64,000 bases of DNA from contig JAQUYD010000002.1 of NCBI GenBank assembly GCA_028692035.1, positions 1 to 64,000 of the forward strand. Reading direction: 5' to 3'. Of the stretch, positions 1-8,074 are shown piece after piece (position 1 is the first letter of the stretch; each line of letters begins with the position of its first letter). The stretch is from Oscillospiraceae bacterium (GTDB taxonomy: Bacteria; Bacillota; Clostridia; Oscillospirales; Ruminococcaceae). A program made the translations under genes and the position numbers. The notes beneath the pieces are model-generated. The model searched no databases. It saw nothing but the letters and a program-made list of their open reading frames with translations, and was not told the origin of the DNA.

Positions 1-296
1 CCAAAGATGGTGAGCTGACAGTTATCAGTTATGATTTCTGAGCCTTCTTTGCCGTAATTTTTATCAAGCTGGGCAAAGGACTGAATGATAGGCACAACGG
101 AGATTCCTCTCGATCTACCTGCTGATATGATCATATATCTGCCATAGTCCTTTGCGGTATGGATACCGTGGAAAATTTCAAACTCATGAAGGCTGTTCAT
201 AATGGTATTTACATCTTTTACTGTGCGAGGCTCAAGGCATTCTACAAGGGCATCAAGATATAGATTTATAATTTGCAATTGTTTTTGCTCTGCATA
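1..296 (-). pseudogene. VirD4/TraG-type coupling protein fragment
   Basis: The minus strand is open from 296 to the window edge, is preceded by an in-frame stop at 297-299, and has no start codon. It encodes a stretch with the motifs YMIISAGRSRGIS, IIQSFAQLDKNYG and TDNCQLTIFG, which I recognise from type IV coupling proteins (TraG/VirD4 family DNA-pumping ATPases of conjugation systems). The acidic Walker B region expected just before the SAGRSRGI segment is not visible; unrelated-looking residues (FEIFHGIHTAKDYG) stand there instead, which suggests an internal deletion. I read it as a 5'-truncated remnant of a conjugative element that continues to the left. The rest lies outside the window. 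Confidence 0.55.
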
Positions 297-390
297 TTAC
301 CAATAAAGACTTCAGAACTAAGCGATATAACTATTTTAGAGAAAAGTGGTATGTGTCACGATCTAGTGAATGATGGAGAAATGAGGTGGG

Positions 391-879
391 TTGAAAGTGA
401 ACAGGAAAATACAGATATTTAACTCACCAGAGGAAGTCGGCGTACGAATTTTATTTATTTTGGCCATTTGTCAAAAAAGAATGAGTCTTCAAAGAATAAT
501 GTACTACGATTATTTTTCATTACATTTAAGAGATTTGGATAAAACACAAGAAAGCTTACATCCAGATAATCCAAATCACTCATCAGAAATAGCCATAAAA
601 AGAGATTTGATTAATAGGGGGCTGAAATTGATAATTGCCAAAGGTCTTGTTGGAGTAAAATACACAAAGACAGGAATTTATTATCAAAGCAATCATTTAA
701 CACACCACTTTATATCAATTTTTGAAAATGGATATGTTGAACAACTCAAGAAAAATATTAATATCGTTAATGAATTCTTTTTTAATCAAACGGATAAGCA
801 GATATACAAATATGTAGGCAGAAACATCGGAAAATGGGCAGGCGAATTTGAAGATAATGCAGTTATAGGGGGTGATTGA
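391..879 (+). CDS. ABC-three component system middle component (MC2-like)
   Basis: This 162-residue protein has the pattern of middle component 2 of ABC-three component (ABC-3C) systems: an opening IFNSPEEVGVR, then YDYFSLHLRD, SLHPDNP, a basic IKRDLINRGL helix and TGIYYQSN. These small winged-helix-like subunits are encoded directly before an SMC/Rad50-like ATPase and are thought to link it to an effector. That arrangement holds here: the gene overlaps the next one by 8 bases. Codon use is AT-rich, unlike the GC-rich core further on. No effector gene lies upstream, where only the coupling-protein remnant is found. Family call is from pattern recognition, function is inferred. Confidence 0.7.
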   Translation: MKVNRKIQIFNSPEEVGVRILFILAICQKRMSLQRIMYYDYFSLHLRDLDKTQESLHPDNPNHSSEIAIKRDLINRGLKLIIAKGLVGVKYTKTGIYYQSNHLTHHFISIFENGYVEQLKKNINIVNEFFFNQTDKQIYKYVGRNIGKWAGEFEDNAVIGGD

Positions 880-2740
880 GGTGACAAAAGTAGGATTTGA
901 AATAAAAAAGTTGCTTTTGCAAGGTGCTGGAAAAGCAGATGCTTTTTTGATTTTTAATATTGGACTAAATGTTGTAGCTGGTGCCTCGGATACCGGAAAA
1001 TCTTTTGCATATGAATGTATCAATTATGTTTTAGGAGCTTCCGACACGCCAGAAATACCCAATGAAGCAAGAGGCTATGAATGGGCATTATTGGAGTTCT
1101 TTGATAAATCTACAAGTCAGAGTCTGACTTTAAAGAGAAGTTTGAGTGAGAGCCAAAAGAATGATATTTATTTCTTTTATGCAGATATAGCGCATTTAAA
1201 TAATGTAAGTTACGAATCATTGTCATATGATTCTAAAGCCAAAAACAGCTTGTCCTCTAAGCTATTGTCGCTATGTAGATGTTCTTACAAAAACATATTA
1301 AGGAATTGCTCCAAAGGAGAAACCGGAGCCTTTACATTCAGAAAATTTGTCTACTTAATGATGATGAATGAGACTCGCATTGTTCAAAAGAATTCTCCTA
1401 TTTTTATGGGAGATACAAAACGAGATAAAAACTCAACAGCCGAAATTGCATCTTTTTTCACTGTATTATCTGGTTTAGACTATGAAAAATATATTAAACC
1501 AGAAAGTGTAGAAATGAAAAAAGCACAAATTAAGGGAGCAATTGATGAATTAACTTTGATTTTTGGCGAATTACAAAAAGATATTGCAGAGGCTGAGGAC
1601 GATCTAGATGGCTATGTACCACAGCAGGTCTCTGAGATTATAAAAGAAATTGAGAATTCGATAAAACAGCAGCGTATTGGTGTAGAAGAATTTGAAAAAG
1701 ACCGTGAAAACAGCTTGGCGCAACTCGGTTTAATAATGAGAGATAGAGGCAGAATTACAGATAATCTAGCTAAATTTAAACTGTTAAAGAAAAATTACCA
1801 GTCGGATATTGAACGTTTGGGCTTTATCGAGCAATCACATGATTATACTGGACAGCTAGCTGATGTTAAATGTCCCATATGCCATACTGCTATGAAATCT
1901 CCTAAAGAAAATAAGGAAATTTATTTTATTGCAATAGATAAGGAAAAGGCAAAGCTTAATGCGCATTTGATTGATTTACAAGGAACTATTGATGACTTTG
2001 AAAAAGAATTATTAGAGATTGAAAGAAGCATTGTAAAGCAGCAGGAGAACATTAAATCCATCGAAAGTAAATTGGAAAATCAGACAGGACAGATATCAAA
2101 AGCGTTAATTGAGCATGAGCGTTATCAAAAAATCCGAGACAAAGCGAATGCTATTCAAAATAATAAAAAGAAACTGTATGATACACAAAGTCGCATTCAA
2201 GAGCTTAATGAGAGAATCGACAACACCAAGACCACATCCAATAAAGTGGAAGTGAAAAAATTATCAGACGAACTTATGGAAGAGTTTTGCAATCTTATTC
2301 AAGGGTTACTTGAAGATTGGAACTTTATTGATATTAGTCGTGAAAATACGGTTTTCTTTAACAAAAAAGATAATGATGTAATTGTCAATGGTAAAACAAA
2401 AGCCTCTTATGGGAAAGGGGCAAGAGCAATTATTAATTCTTCTTTTATAATTGCAATTTTGCTATACTGTAAACAAAAGGCTCTCCCCCATCCTGGATTT
2501 GTAGTCTTAGATTCTCCCCTTACGACCTACAAAGAAAAGGATAAGCGCAATAATGAAAAAAATGAAGAAGTTAGTGAAAGTGTAAAGAATTCGTTCTTTA
2601 AAAACTTAGCCAAATCTTCTACGGACTGTCAGATTATAGTGTTTGACAATGAAACACCACCTGCAGATTTGCATGGAATTACATATCATCACTTTACAGG
2701 AAATCAGGATATTGATCGAACTGGATTTATTCCGGTTTGA
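872..2740 (+). CDS. ABC-3C system SMC/Rad50-like ATPase (DUF3732-like)
   Basis: This 622-residue ATPase has a Walker A motif GASDTGKS at residues 37-44, a long central coiled coil, a zinc-hook-like CPIC at about 334-337, and a C-terminal Walker B segment FVVLDSP at about 541-549. That is the domain order of Rad50/SMC-type ABC ATPases used in ABC-three component systems. Such proteins probably sense DNA or phage features and drive a partner effector. The GTG start at 872 overlaps the stop of the upstream middle component and follows a GGGGG-type ribosome-binding site; a second GTG at 881 is possible. The gene appears intact, but the usual third partner, a nuclease or other toxic domain protein, is not present in the window. 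Confidence 0.7.
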   Translation: MIEVTKVGFEIKKLLLQGAGKADAFLIFNIGLNVVAGASDTGKSFAYECINYVLGASDTPEIPNEARGYEWALLEFFDKSTSQSLTLKRSLSESQKNDIYFFYADIAHLNNVSYESLSYDSKAKNSLSSKLLSLCRCSYKNILRNCSKGETGAFTFRKFVYLMMMNETRIVQKNSPIFMGDTKRDKNSTAEIASFFTVLSGLDYEKYIKPESVEMKKAQIKGAIDELTLIFGELQKDIAEAEDDLDGYVPQQVSEIIKEIENSIKQQRIGVEEFEKDRENSLAQLGLIMRDRGRITDNLAKFKLLKKNYQSDIERLGFIEQSHDYTGQLADVKCPICHTAMKSPKENKEIYFIAIDKEKAKLNAHLIDLQGTIDDFEKELLEIERSIVKQQENIKSIESKLENQTGQISKALIEHERYQKIRDKANAIQNNKKKLYDTQSRIQELNERIDNTKTTSNKVEVKKLSDELMEEFCNLIQGLLEDWNFIDISRENTVFFNKKDNDVIVNGKTKASYGKGARAIINSSFIIAILLYCKQKALPHPGFVVLDSPLTTYKEKDKRNNEKNEEVSESVKNSFFKNLAKSSTDCQIIVFDNETPPADLHGITYHHFTGNQDIDRTGFIPV

Positions 2741-2787
2741 TAAAAGTGATTGGCAATTAAAATAGAGCATTGATAAGGAGATCATAT

Positions 2788-3633
2788 ATGATAAAAAAGC
2801 CCGTAAAAGAAACTATTCGTGCTAAAGGCATAGATATAGCTATATATACAAATAATTTTCAAGACGAATTTATTTCTTTGACTGATATAGCTCGATATAA
2901 AAGTAATGAGCCAAAGGATGTCATCAAAAACTGGATGAGAAGTAAAGATACAATTGAGTTTTTGGGATTATGGGAGTTACTCCACAATGAAAATTTTAAA
3001 GGGGTCGAATTCGACTCCTTTAAAAAGCAGGCGGGTTCAAATGCATTCACGCTATCGCCACAAAAATGGATTGAAACTACTGATGCAATTGGAATAGTTT
3101 CAAAGTCAGGAAGATACGGAGGAACCTTTGCGCATTCTGATATAGCCTTTGAGTTTGCATCATGGATTTCGGCTGAGTTCAAGTTATATATTATTAAAGA
3201 CTACAAACGCCTAAAAAGCGACAATAGCAGTCGTCTTTCTTTGAATTGGAATCTCAACCGTGAAATTTCAAAATTAAATTATAGAATCCATACGGATGCA
3301 ATCAAAGAAAATCTAATCCCACCGCAACTAACATCTTACCAAATATCCATCACCTACGCCAGCGAAGCGGATGTCTTGAATGTTGCGCTATTCGGTATGA
3401 ATGCAAAAGAGTGGCGAGAGAAGAACCCTAGCAAACCCGGTAATATGCGTGACGATGCTACGCTGAATCAGTTGTTAGTCTTGTCCAATATGGAAAGCTA
3501 CAATGCTATCCTTATTGAGCAAGGAAAAGCTCAAAGTGAACGATTAAAATTGCTAAATGAGCTGGCAATTCGGCAGTTGAAAACCATTGAGCAAATCAAT
3601 ACGGATGCCATTAAAAAGTTGGAAGAAAAGTGA
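2788..3633 (+). CDS. KilA-N domain protein
   Basis: The 281-residue product contains a KilA-N domain over roughly residues 15-120: FISLTDIARYKS, a WMRSKDTIEFLGLWE segment, and GRYGGTFAHSDIAFEFASWIS near the end of the domain. KilA-N proteins are DNA-binding and typical of phages and other mobile elements. The C-terminal part is helical and ends INTDAIKKLEEK. I chose ATG 2788 because AAGGAG sits 7 bases upstream; the in-frame TTG at 2770 has no such site. The gene lies 47 bases after the ABC-3C ATPase on the same strand and is similarly AT-rich. Whether it belongs to that system or is unrelated phage cargo cannot be told from sequence. Confidence 0.7.
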   Translation: MIKKPVKETIRAKGIDIAIYTNNFQDEFISLTDIARYKSNEPKDVIKNWMRSKDTIEFLGLWELLHNENFKGVEFDSFKKQAGSNAFTLSPQKWIETTDAIGIVSKSGRYGGTFAHSDIAFEFASWISAEFKLYIIKDYKRLKSDNSSRLSLNWNLNREISKLNYRIHTDAIKENLIPPQLTSYQISITYASEADVLNVALFGMNAKEWREKNPSKPGNMRDDATLNQLLVLSNMESYNAILIEQGKAQSERLKLLNELAIRQLKTIEQINTDAIKKLEEK

Positions 3634-3666
3634 GGAACATGTCAAATAATGGAGGAGGGTTGAGGT

Positions 3667-3744
3667 ATGTCTGATGACTTCGAAAATAAAGTTTATCAAT
3701 TTGAAAAGTATAATATAATCATAAAAGAATGGACTAAAGCTTAG
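3667..3744 (+). CDS. possible 25-residue peptide
   Basis: A short ATG-initiated frame follows a strong GGAGGAGGG site and encodes MSDDFENKVYQFEKYNIIIK and five more residues. It sits between the KilA-N gene and a degenerate copy of that gene's 3' end, so it may be the leftover start of a decayed gene rather than a functional peptide. No family recognised. Confidence 0.25.
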   Translation: MSDDFENKVYQFEKYNIIIKEWTKA

Positions 3745-3760
3745 TAAGGTGGAATTTATA

Positions 3761-3816
3761 GTACAAATCAATACGGATATCATTAACAAGCTTGAAGGAA
3801 AATAGATGGACATGTC
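3761..3816 (+). repeat. degenerate duplicate of the KilA-N gene 3' end
   Basis: This stretch repeats 3589-3643 with scattered changes. Both copies contain CAAATCAATACGGAT, encode QINTD(A/I)I(K/N)KLE(E/G)K, end at a stop codon and run on to an ACATGTC motif. The second copy has no intact gene in front of it. It looks like the tail of a decayed paralogue or a partial tandem duplication. Confidence 0.6.
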
Positions 3817-4149
3817 TCATTTCTTCTGAAAGGTATGCTTCCACCAAGGAACCGTTGGGTCTTTGGTGCATACTTATTGTCTCCTCAAGGCATGTGGAGA
3901 CGGTTGTATTGATGACACGGGTTCAGAAATAGAGCGACCGCGCCACCGATCAAGACACAACGATACGAAAGTAGGCGGCGGAGAAAGTACCAATCATTAT
4001 GATTGGCCCTGACGAGCTAGCGGCAGAATACATCTTTTGATCTATGATTGGACCTGTTTTTTGGCATTTCAAAGTGAAAAATAGCCAATCCAATTTTCCT
4101 TTTTTATTCGGTAAAACGATTCTGCCAGGCCATCTTTAAGGAGATTGTT
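3817..4149. other. intergenic stretch between accessory patch and SMEK gene
   Basis: About 330 bases with no convincing gene. A hairpin is visible at 3843-3867 (ACCAAGGA paired with TCTTTGGT, one G-T pair). Base composition changes here from AT-rich to GC-rich, so this may hold the right border of the 1-3.8 kb accessory patch. No attachment repeat was identified. Confidence 0.4.
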
Positions 4150-5589
4150 ATGGATACCCATCAGATGGACGAAATCATACCGGCCTTTTACCGCTGGGAT
4201 GCAAAAATCAAATCCTGTAAAGCACAAGATCTCTATGATGTGTGCCGGTTATCCCAATCGCTGGCCTGCCGGCTTTTAAATCTGCTTTTGGGCATTCATC
4301 TGGTTGATCTGGACCGTATGCACCGCAATTTCCCCGGTGTGGATCTGGGAGAAAGCGGTGGGTTTTGTGTGCAGGTCACTTCGCAAATCAGCGCTTCTAA
4401 GGTGACCCATACCCTTCGCCAATGTCAAAAGCAGCGGCTGGGGGATCGATACACCGGCCTGATTTTTTTATTTTTATCTTTTGAAAAGCCCAATTATGAT
4501 CTTAAAAAAGCGGCGCAGATGGTTGAAGGCATTTTTTCAAACGGCGTCCGATTTTGGGATTTTAAGGATCTGCTCAACCAGTTTGGCCATCTTGCCAAGC
4601 GGGATGTCCTGCGCTTTTCCCAGGCAAAGGAGCTGTTGAATGCTCCTTTTTTACAGGATGACCTCCCGGTGCCCGCCTGGAATTTCCCTCATCGGGGCCG
4701 AAAGTGCCTTGACGCTACCGGAAAATGCTTGCTGATCCTTCTTGCCATGACACCTCTCCTGCTGCAACGCGTACAGGTCATGGCCTTTTTGCAGCAATTC
4801 TGGCTATTTGTGTGTGCCGGAGCGCTGCTTTCCTTTGGTGCGGCAGCGTTGTGTTGGCACAGCGAACGGCACTTCCGCCAGGTGATACACCTGCCTTCTT
4901 ACCACCTTGTCAGTTCAGCGAAAAGCGACCCTTTCTCCGTCCAATGCACCCAAGACCGTTTTTGGGGGCGACAGCAAGTATACTTAAAAAACAACAGTGG
5001 CCAAACTCTTTCCTACGTGCGGGGAACAATTTCCTTTTATAGCGGCAACACACTGGTGCATTCGGTCCCATTGGCGATGGAAGGGGTCGGTGGCCGGCGC
5101 GCCGTTTTATTGGACACGCTTTACGTCAAGCAAAACCCGCTTTATGCTGAAAAGACCCATTGGGACGAAATTTTTGTGGACGCGCAGTTGCTGACTGAGG
5201 GAAGCGACACCCCTCTTTCTTTTCGGAAAACTGTTTATCAGGCCCATTTGACCTACTATGCTATTCTCAACTACTACCATTACTGGCACCTGTTCGGGTG
5301 GCGCCTCCCTTTTGAAACAACTTGGCTCACCGGCGAGTTTTTCTATTGGGTAAAATCCTTTTTTCTTTATTGGCCACGGATTCCCCGGGCATACGGCGCT
5401 GTTCCCCAAATAAAACAGCTTTTTTATTGGATCATCCGCTTTCTCAAACGGGTGGCGCTGATTTGTTTGTCATTGCTGCTCCTGGCTTTTCTGCTTGCGG
5501 CGCTGGCCGGCCTTGTTTTGACGGTGGTTTTTTACATCGGCAGGTTATTCGTGATTTTACAAAATATCTGGGGAAGGCTGCAATTATAA
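4150..5589 (+). CDS. SMEK-domain membrane protein
   Basis: The first ~145 of 479 residues resemble a SMEK domain: LLNLLLGIHLVDL, then RNFPGVDLGES and a QVTS segment followed by a K-x2-HTL helix. SMEK domains are found in prokaryotic proteins often tied to conflict or defence loci. Two hydrophobic segments follow at about residues 188-240, then a soluble region of about 190 residues, then a strong C-terminal membrane segment (about 435-470). The ATG at 4150 follows AAGGAG with good spacing. The next gene, a sigma factor, starts 12 bases downstream, so they are probably co-transcribed. The protein may be a membrane sensor that controls the sigma factor; that is inference from position alone. 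Confidence 0.55.
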   Translation: MDTHQMDEIIPAFYRWDAKIKSCKAQDLYDVCRLSQSLACRLLNLLLGIHLVDLDRMHRNFPGVDLGESGGFCVQVTSQISASKVTHTLRQCQKQRLGDRYTGLIFLFLSFEKPNYDLKKAAQMVEGIFSNGVRFWDFKDLLNQFGHLAKRDVLRFSQAKELLNAPFLQDDLPVPAWNFPHRGRKCLDATGKCLLILLAMTPLLLQRVQVMAFLQQFWLFVCAGALLSFGAAALCWHSERHFRQVIHLPSYHLVSSAKSDPFSVQCTQDRFWGRQQVYLKNNSGQTLSYVRGTISFYSGNTLVHSVPLAMEGVGGRRAVLLDTLYVKQNPLYAEKTHWDEIFVDAQLLTEGSDTPLSFRKTVYQAHLTYYAILNYYHYWHLFGWRLPFETTWLTGEFFYWVKSFFLYWPRIPRAYGAVPQIKQLFYWIIRFLKRVALICLSLLLLAFLLAALAGLVLTVVFYIGRLFVILQNIWGRLQL

Positions 5590-5601
5590 AGGAGGCGCTG
5601 C

Positions 5602-6228
5602 GTGAGCCGAAATGACAAAGAACAGGCCCGGCAATATCAGTTGGTTCAGCGGTGCCTGCACGGAGACGGTGCCGCACGGGACGAATTGTTTCTTGTATTG
5701 TATCGGTACCTTCATGATAAACTGGCCTTCTCGCTCAAAAAGCAATGCACATGGTTGTCCTGGAGCGATATGGAGGACATTATTTCTCTTACCATTACAA
5801 AATGCCTGGAAGATCTGGCGCTTTTTGAAAACCGATCCTGCCTGACCACCTGGGCATTCCAATACGGGTTCAATTTCGCGCGGAACGCCAACCGGAAAAA
5901 CCATACCTATTACCGGCACCATCTGTACTTTGACCCGCAGCGCCATGTAGACCGCGCAGGGGCGGATCCGCTGGAGCTGTACATTCAAAAGGAGCGAAAC
6001 GAAGCGGTGTACAAAGCCTTTGAAAACTTATGCGCGCTTCATCGCCAGCTGCTGATCTGGGTGCTGTTCCAGAACCGTTCTTTTTTCCAGATCGCGCAGG
6101 CGCTGCATCATCCGCCGGATCATATTCGGCAGCTATACCTGTTTGCCTGCCAGTCCATGCGGCGAAATTTCCGCTGCTTTTACTATCACGAGCCTTATGT
6201 ATCCGCCCGGCTAAAAAACGCCGACTGA
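5602..6228 (+). CDS. ECF-like RNA polymerase sigma factor
   Basis: This 208-residue protein has the two-part layout of small sigma-70 factors. Region 2 includes DMEDIISLTITKCLEDL and a tryptophan-containing FENRSCLTTWAFQYGFNFAR helix for -10 recognition. Region 4 is a C-terminal helix-turn-helix around LLIWVLFQNRSFFQIAQAL. It would direct RNA polymerase to a special promoter set. GTG 5602 is chosen because GGAGG lies 6 bases before it. It sits between a membrane SMEK protein and a LURP-one-like gene in a tight cluster. No classic zinc-binding anti-sigma factor is visible nearby. Confidence 0.75.
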   Translation: MSRNDKEQARQYQLVQRCLHGDGAARDELFLVLYRYLHDKLAFSLKKQCTWLSWSDMEDIISLTITKCLEDLALFENRSCLTTWAFQYGFNFARNANRKNHTYYRHHLYFDPQRHVDRAGADPLELYIQKERNEAVYKAFENLCALHRQLLIWVLFQNRSFFQIAQALHHPPDHIRQLYLFACQSMRRNFRCFYYHEPYVSARLKNAD

Positions 6229-6244
6229 TGAAAGGATGATTTTT

Positions 6245-6718
6245 TTGAAGCTTTTATTCAAACAACGCCTGTTTTCCTGGTTTGACAGTTATGATATCTA
6301 TGATGAATCTGAGACTGCCGTTTTCACCGTAAAAGGTCGGCTTGCCTGGGGGCACTGCCTGGAGATTTTCGACAGGCAAGGCGCCCATGTGGGGACGGTT
6401 AAGGAAGAGGTCCTGACATTCCTTCCCCGGTTCGCCCTATATGCATTCGACAATTATATCGGCGAAATCAAAAAGGAATTCACCTTTTTTAAGCCGGTTT
6501 TTACCCTCAACTGCAACGACTGGACAGTTCAAGGCGACTGGCTGGAATGGGATTATCAGGTGGTCAACAGCGGCGGCGAACAAATCATGCAGGCGTCGAA
6601 ACAGCTTTTCAACTGGACCGACACCTACGTTTTGGATATCGGCCGCCAAGAAGACGCGCTTCTCTCTTTGATGATCGTGCTGGCCATTGACGCCGCCAAG
6701 TGCTCTAACGGAAACTGA
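6245..6718 (+). CDS. LURP-one-related (YxjI-like) protein
   Basis: The sequence KLLFKQRLFSWFDSYDIYDE at the N-terminus, followed by alternating strands ending LDIGRQEDALLSLMIVLAID, matches the LURP-one-related/YxjI family, a tubby-like beta-barrel fold of unknown function proposed to bind membranes or lipids. The product is about 157 residues, normal for the family. I prefer TTG 6245, which puts family-typical MKLL at the start and has AAAGGA 8 bases upstream; ATG 6236 would add three residues but overlaps that site. It is the last gene of the SMEK/sigma cluster and is followed by a strong terminator. Confidence 0.65.
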   Translation: MKLLFKQRLFSWFDSYDIYDESETAVFTVKGRLAWGHCLEIFDRQGAHVGTVKEEVLTFLPRFALYAFDNYIGEIKKEFTFFKPVFTLNCNDWTVQGDWLEWDYQVVNSGGEQIMQASKQLFNWTDTYVLDIGRQEDALLSLMIVLAIDAAKCSNGN

Positions 6719-6787
6719 TTTTCCTCCGCGCCTGTCGTTCGGCGCAAAAATAGCCGAAGTTTTTTACAAATCGTGTAATACACAAAT

Positions 6788-6835
6788 AAGCCCAACGGTG
6801 CCGTGGCGCCGTTGGGCTTATTTTTATCTTTTTTT
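6788..6835 (+). terminator. intrinsic terminator of the SMEK-sigma-LURP cluster
   Basis: An 11-bp perfect stem (AAGCCCAACGG with CCGTTGGGCTT) is followed by a T-rich run on the plus strand. It may also stop the converging glycerate kinase transcript. Confidence 0.85.
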
Positions 6836-6843
6836 GACACGGT

Positions 6844-7980
6844 TTAAAATGTACCAAACGTTTTCCAGCAGCGCATGAGGTTGTTGATTGTCAATGCCAT
6901 ATCGCTTTTGGCCCGCTCCTTCGCTTGGGAATAAGGTACCGCCACACGGTTGGTGCTGAAAATTGCGCTGACTCCCTGGTCGTAGGCGGCTTCGATGTTA
7001 TCCCCGATATCGCCGACCACCGCCACCAGCGGAACGCCTAGCTTTTTGGTTCTGCGGGCCACGCCGATGACCACCTTGCCCCGCAGCGACTGGGTATCGA
7101 TTTTGCCTTCCCCACTGAACACCAGGTCGGCGTCCCGGGCAAGCTCGTCAAAATGCACAGTATCCAGCACGGTCTCAATACCCATCTGCAGCCGGGCACC
7201 GAAGAAAGCGACCATACCGCCACCCATGCCACCTGCTGCGCCGGACCCGGGCAGCTCGGCAATTTTCTTACCAAGGTCCCGTTTGACCACATCGGCCAGA
7301 TGCTGAAGATTCTGGTCCAGTTTCTGCACCATTGCTGTATCCGCGCCTTTTTGCGGGCCGAACACCGCCGACGCGCCGTTTGGCCCGCACAAGGGATTGT
7401 CAATATCGCACATAGTGATGATTTCCACATCTTTCAACGCCGGGAGCAGGCCGCTGACATCAATAGACGCGATTTGGTCCAGCGTACCGCCCACCGGGAC
7501 AAAGGCTTCCCCTTTTGCGTTCCGGAACACAATGCCCAATGCCGCAGCTGCACCGCAGCCGCCGTCGTTGGTGGCGGAACCGCCCAACCCCACAATCATT
7601 TTTTTGCAGCCGGACGACGCGGCGCAAGCCATCAGCTGGCCAACGCCATATGTCGTCGTCTGGTCGGCCCGTTTATTGTCGCCGACCAAGGGTAGACCCG
7701 CAGCCGCAGCCATCTCGATGACCGCAGCGCCGTCGGGTAGGATCCCGTAAAAGCCCTCCATATCCTCAAAATAAGGCCCCTTGACCAGAACGGTTCTTTT
7801 TTCTCCGCCCACCGCTGCCAAAAAGGAATCGACACTGCCCTCTCCGCCATCCGCTACCGGCACAGGCAGAACCTCCGCTTCCGGATAGAAAGACTGGATT
7901 TCTTCTTTCATAATGGCGCATATTTCGCTAGAACTCATGGTCCCCTTAAAGGAGTCTGGGATCAATACAGCCTTTTTCAT
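6844..7980 (-). CDS. glxK: glycerate kinase
   Basis: This 378-residue protein is a class II glycerate kinase (GarK/GlxK family), which phosphorylates D-glycerate with ATP to phosphoglycerate and feeds glycolysis. Family hallmarks include the N-terminal IPDSFKGTMSS, PVADGGEGS, GLGGSATNDGG and the late FSGEGKIDTQSLRGK. Length is normal. It is the second gene of a probable operon after a GntP-type permease, with a terminator-like hairpin between them, and a CdaR-type regulator lies further upstream. The set suggests uptake and use of glycerate or a sugar acid, probably under CdaR control. Confidence 0.93.
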   Translation of the reverse strand: MKKAVLIPDSFKGTMSSSEICAIMKEEIQSFYPEAEVLPVPVADGGEGSVDSFLAAVGGEKRTVLVKGPYFEDMEGFYGILPDGAAVIEMAAAAGLPLVGDNKRADQTTTYGVGQLMACAASSGCKKMIVGLGGSATNDGGCGAAAALGIVFRNAKGEAFVPVGGTLDQIASIDVSGLLPALKDVEIITMCDIDNPLCGPNGASAVFGPQKGADTAMVQKLDQNLQHLADVVKRDLGKKIAELPGSGAAGGMGGGMVAFFGARLQMGIETVLDTVHFDELARDADLVFSGEGKIDTQSLRGKVVIGVARRTKKLGVPLVAVVGDIGDNIEAAYDQGVSAIFSTNRVAVPYSQAKERAKSDMALTINNLMRCWKTFGTF

Positions 7981-8015
7981 TGTATGCTCCTTTCCTATCC
8001 ATCTCTTGTTTCTCG

Positions 8016-8048
8016 AAAAAGGTAGGGCGGCGAAGCCGCCGCCCTACC
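8016..8048 (-). terminator. intercistronic terminator-like hairpin
   Basis: A perfect 12-bp stem (GGTAGGGCGGCG with CGCCGCCCTACC, 4-base loop) is followed on the minus strand by five T residues. It lies between gntP and the kinase gene and probably lowers expression of the kinase relative to the permease. Confidence 0.75.
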
Positions 8049-8074
8049 CGGTTTTCTGCATAAATCGCTGGTTG

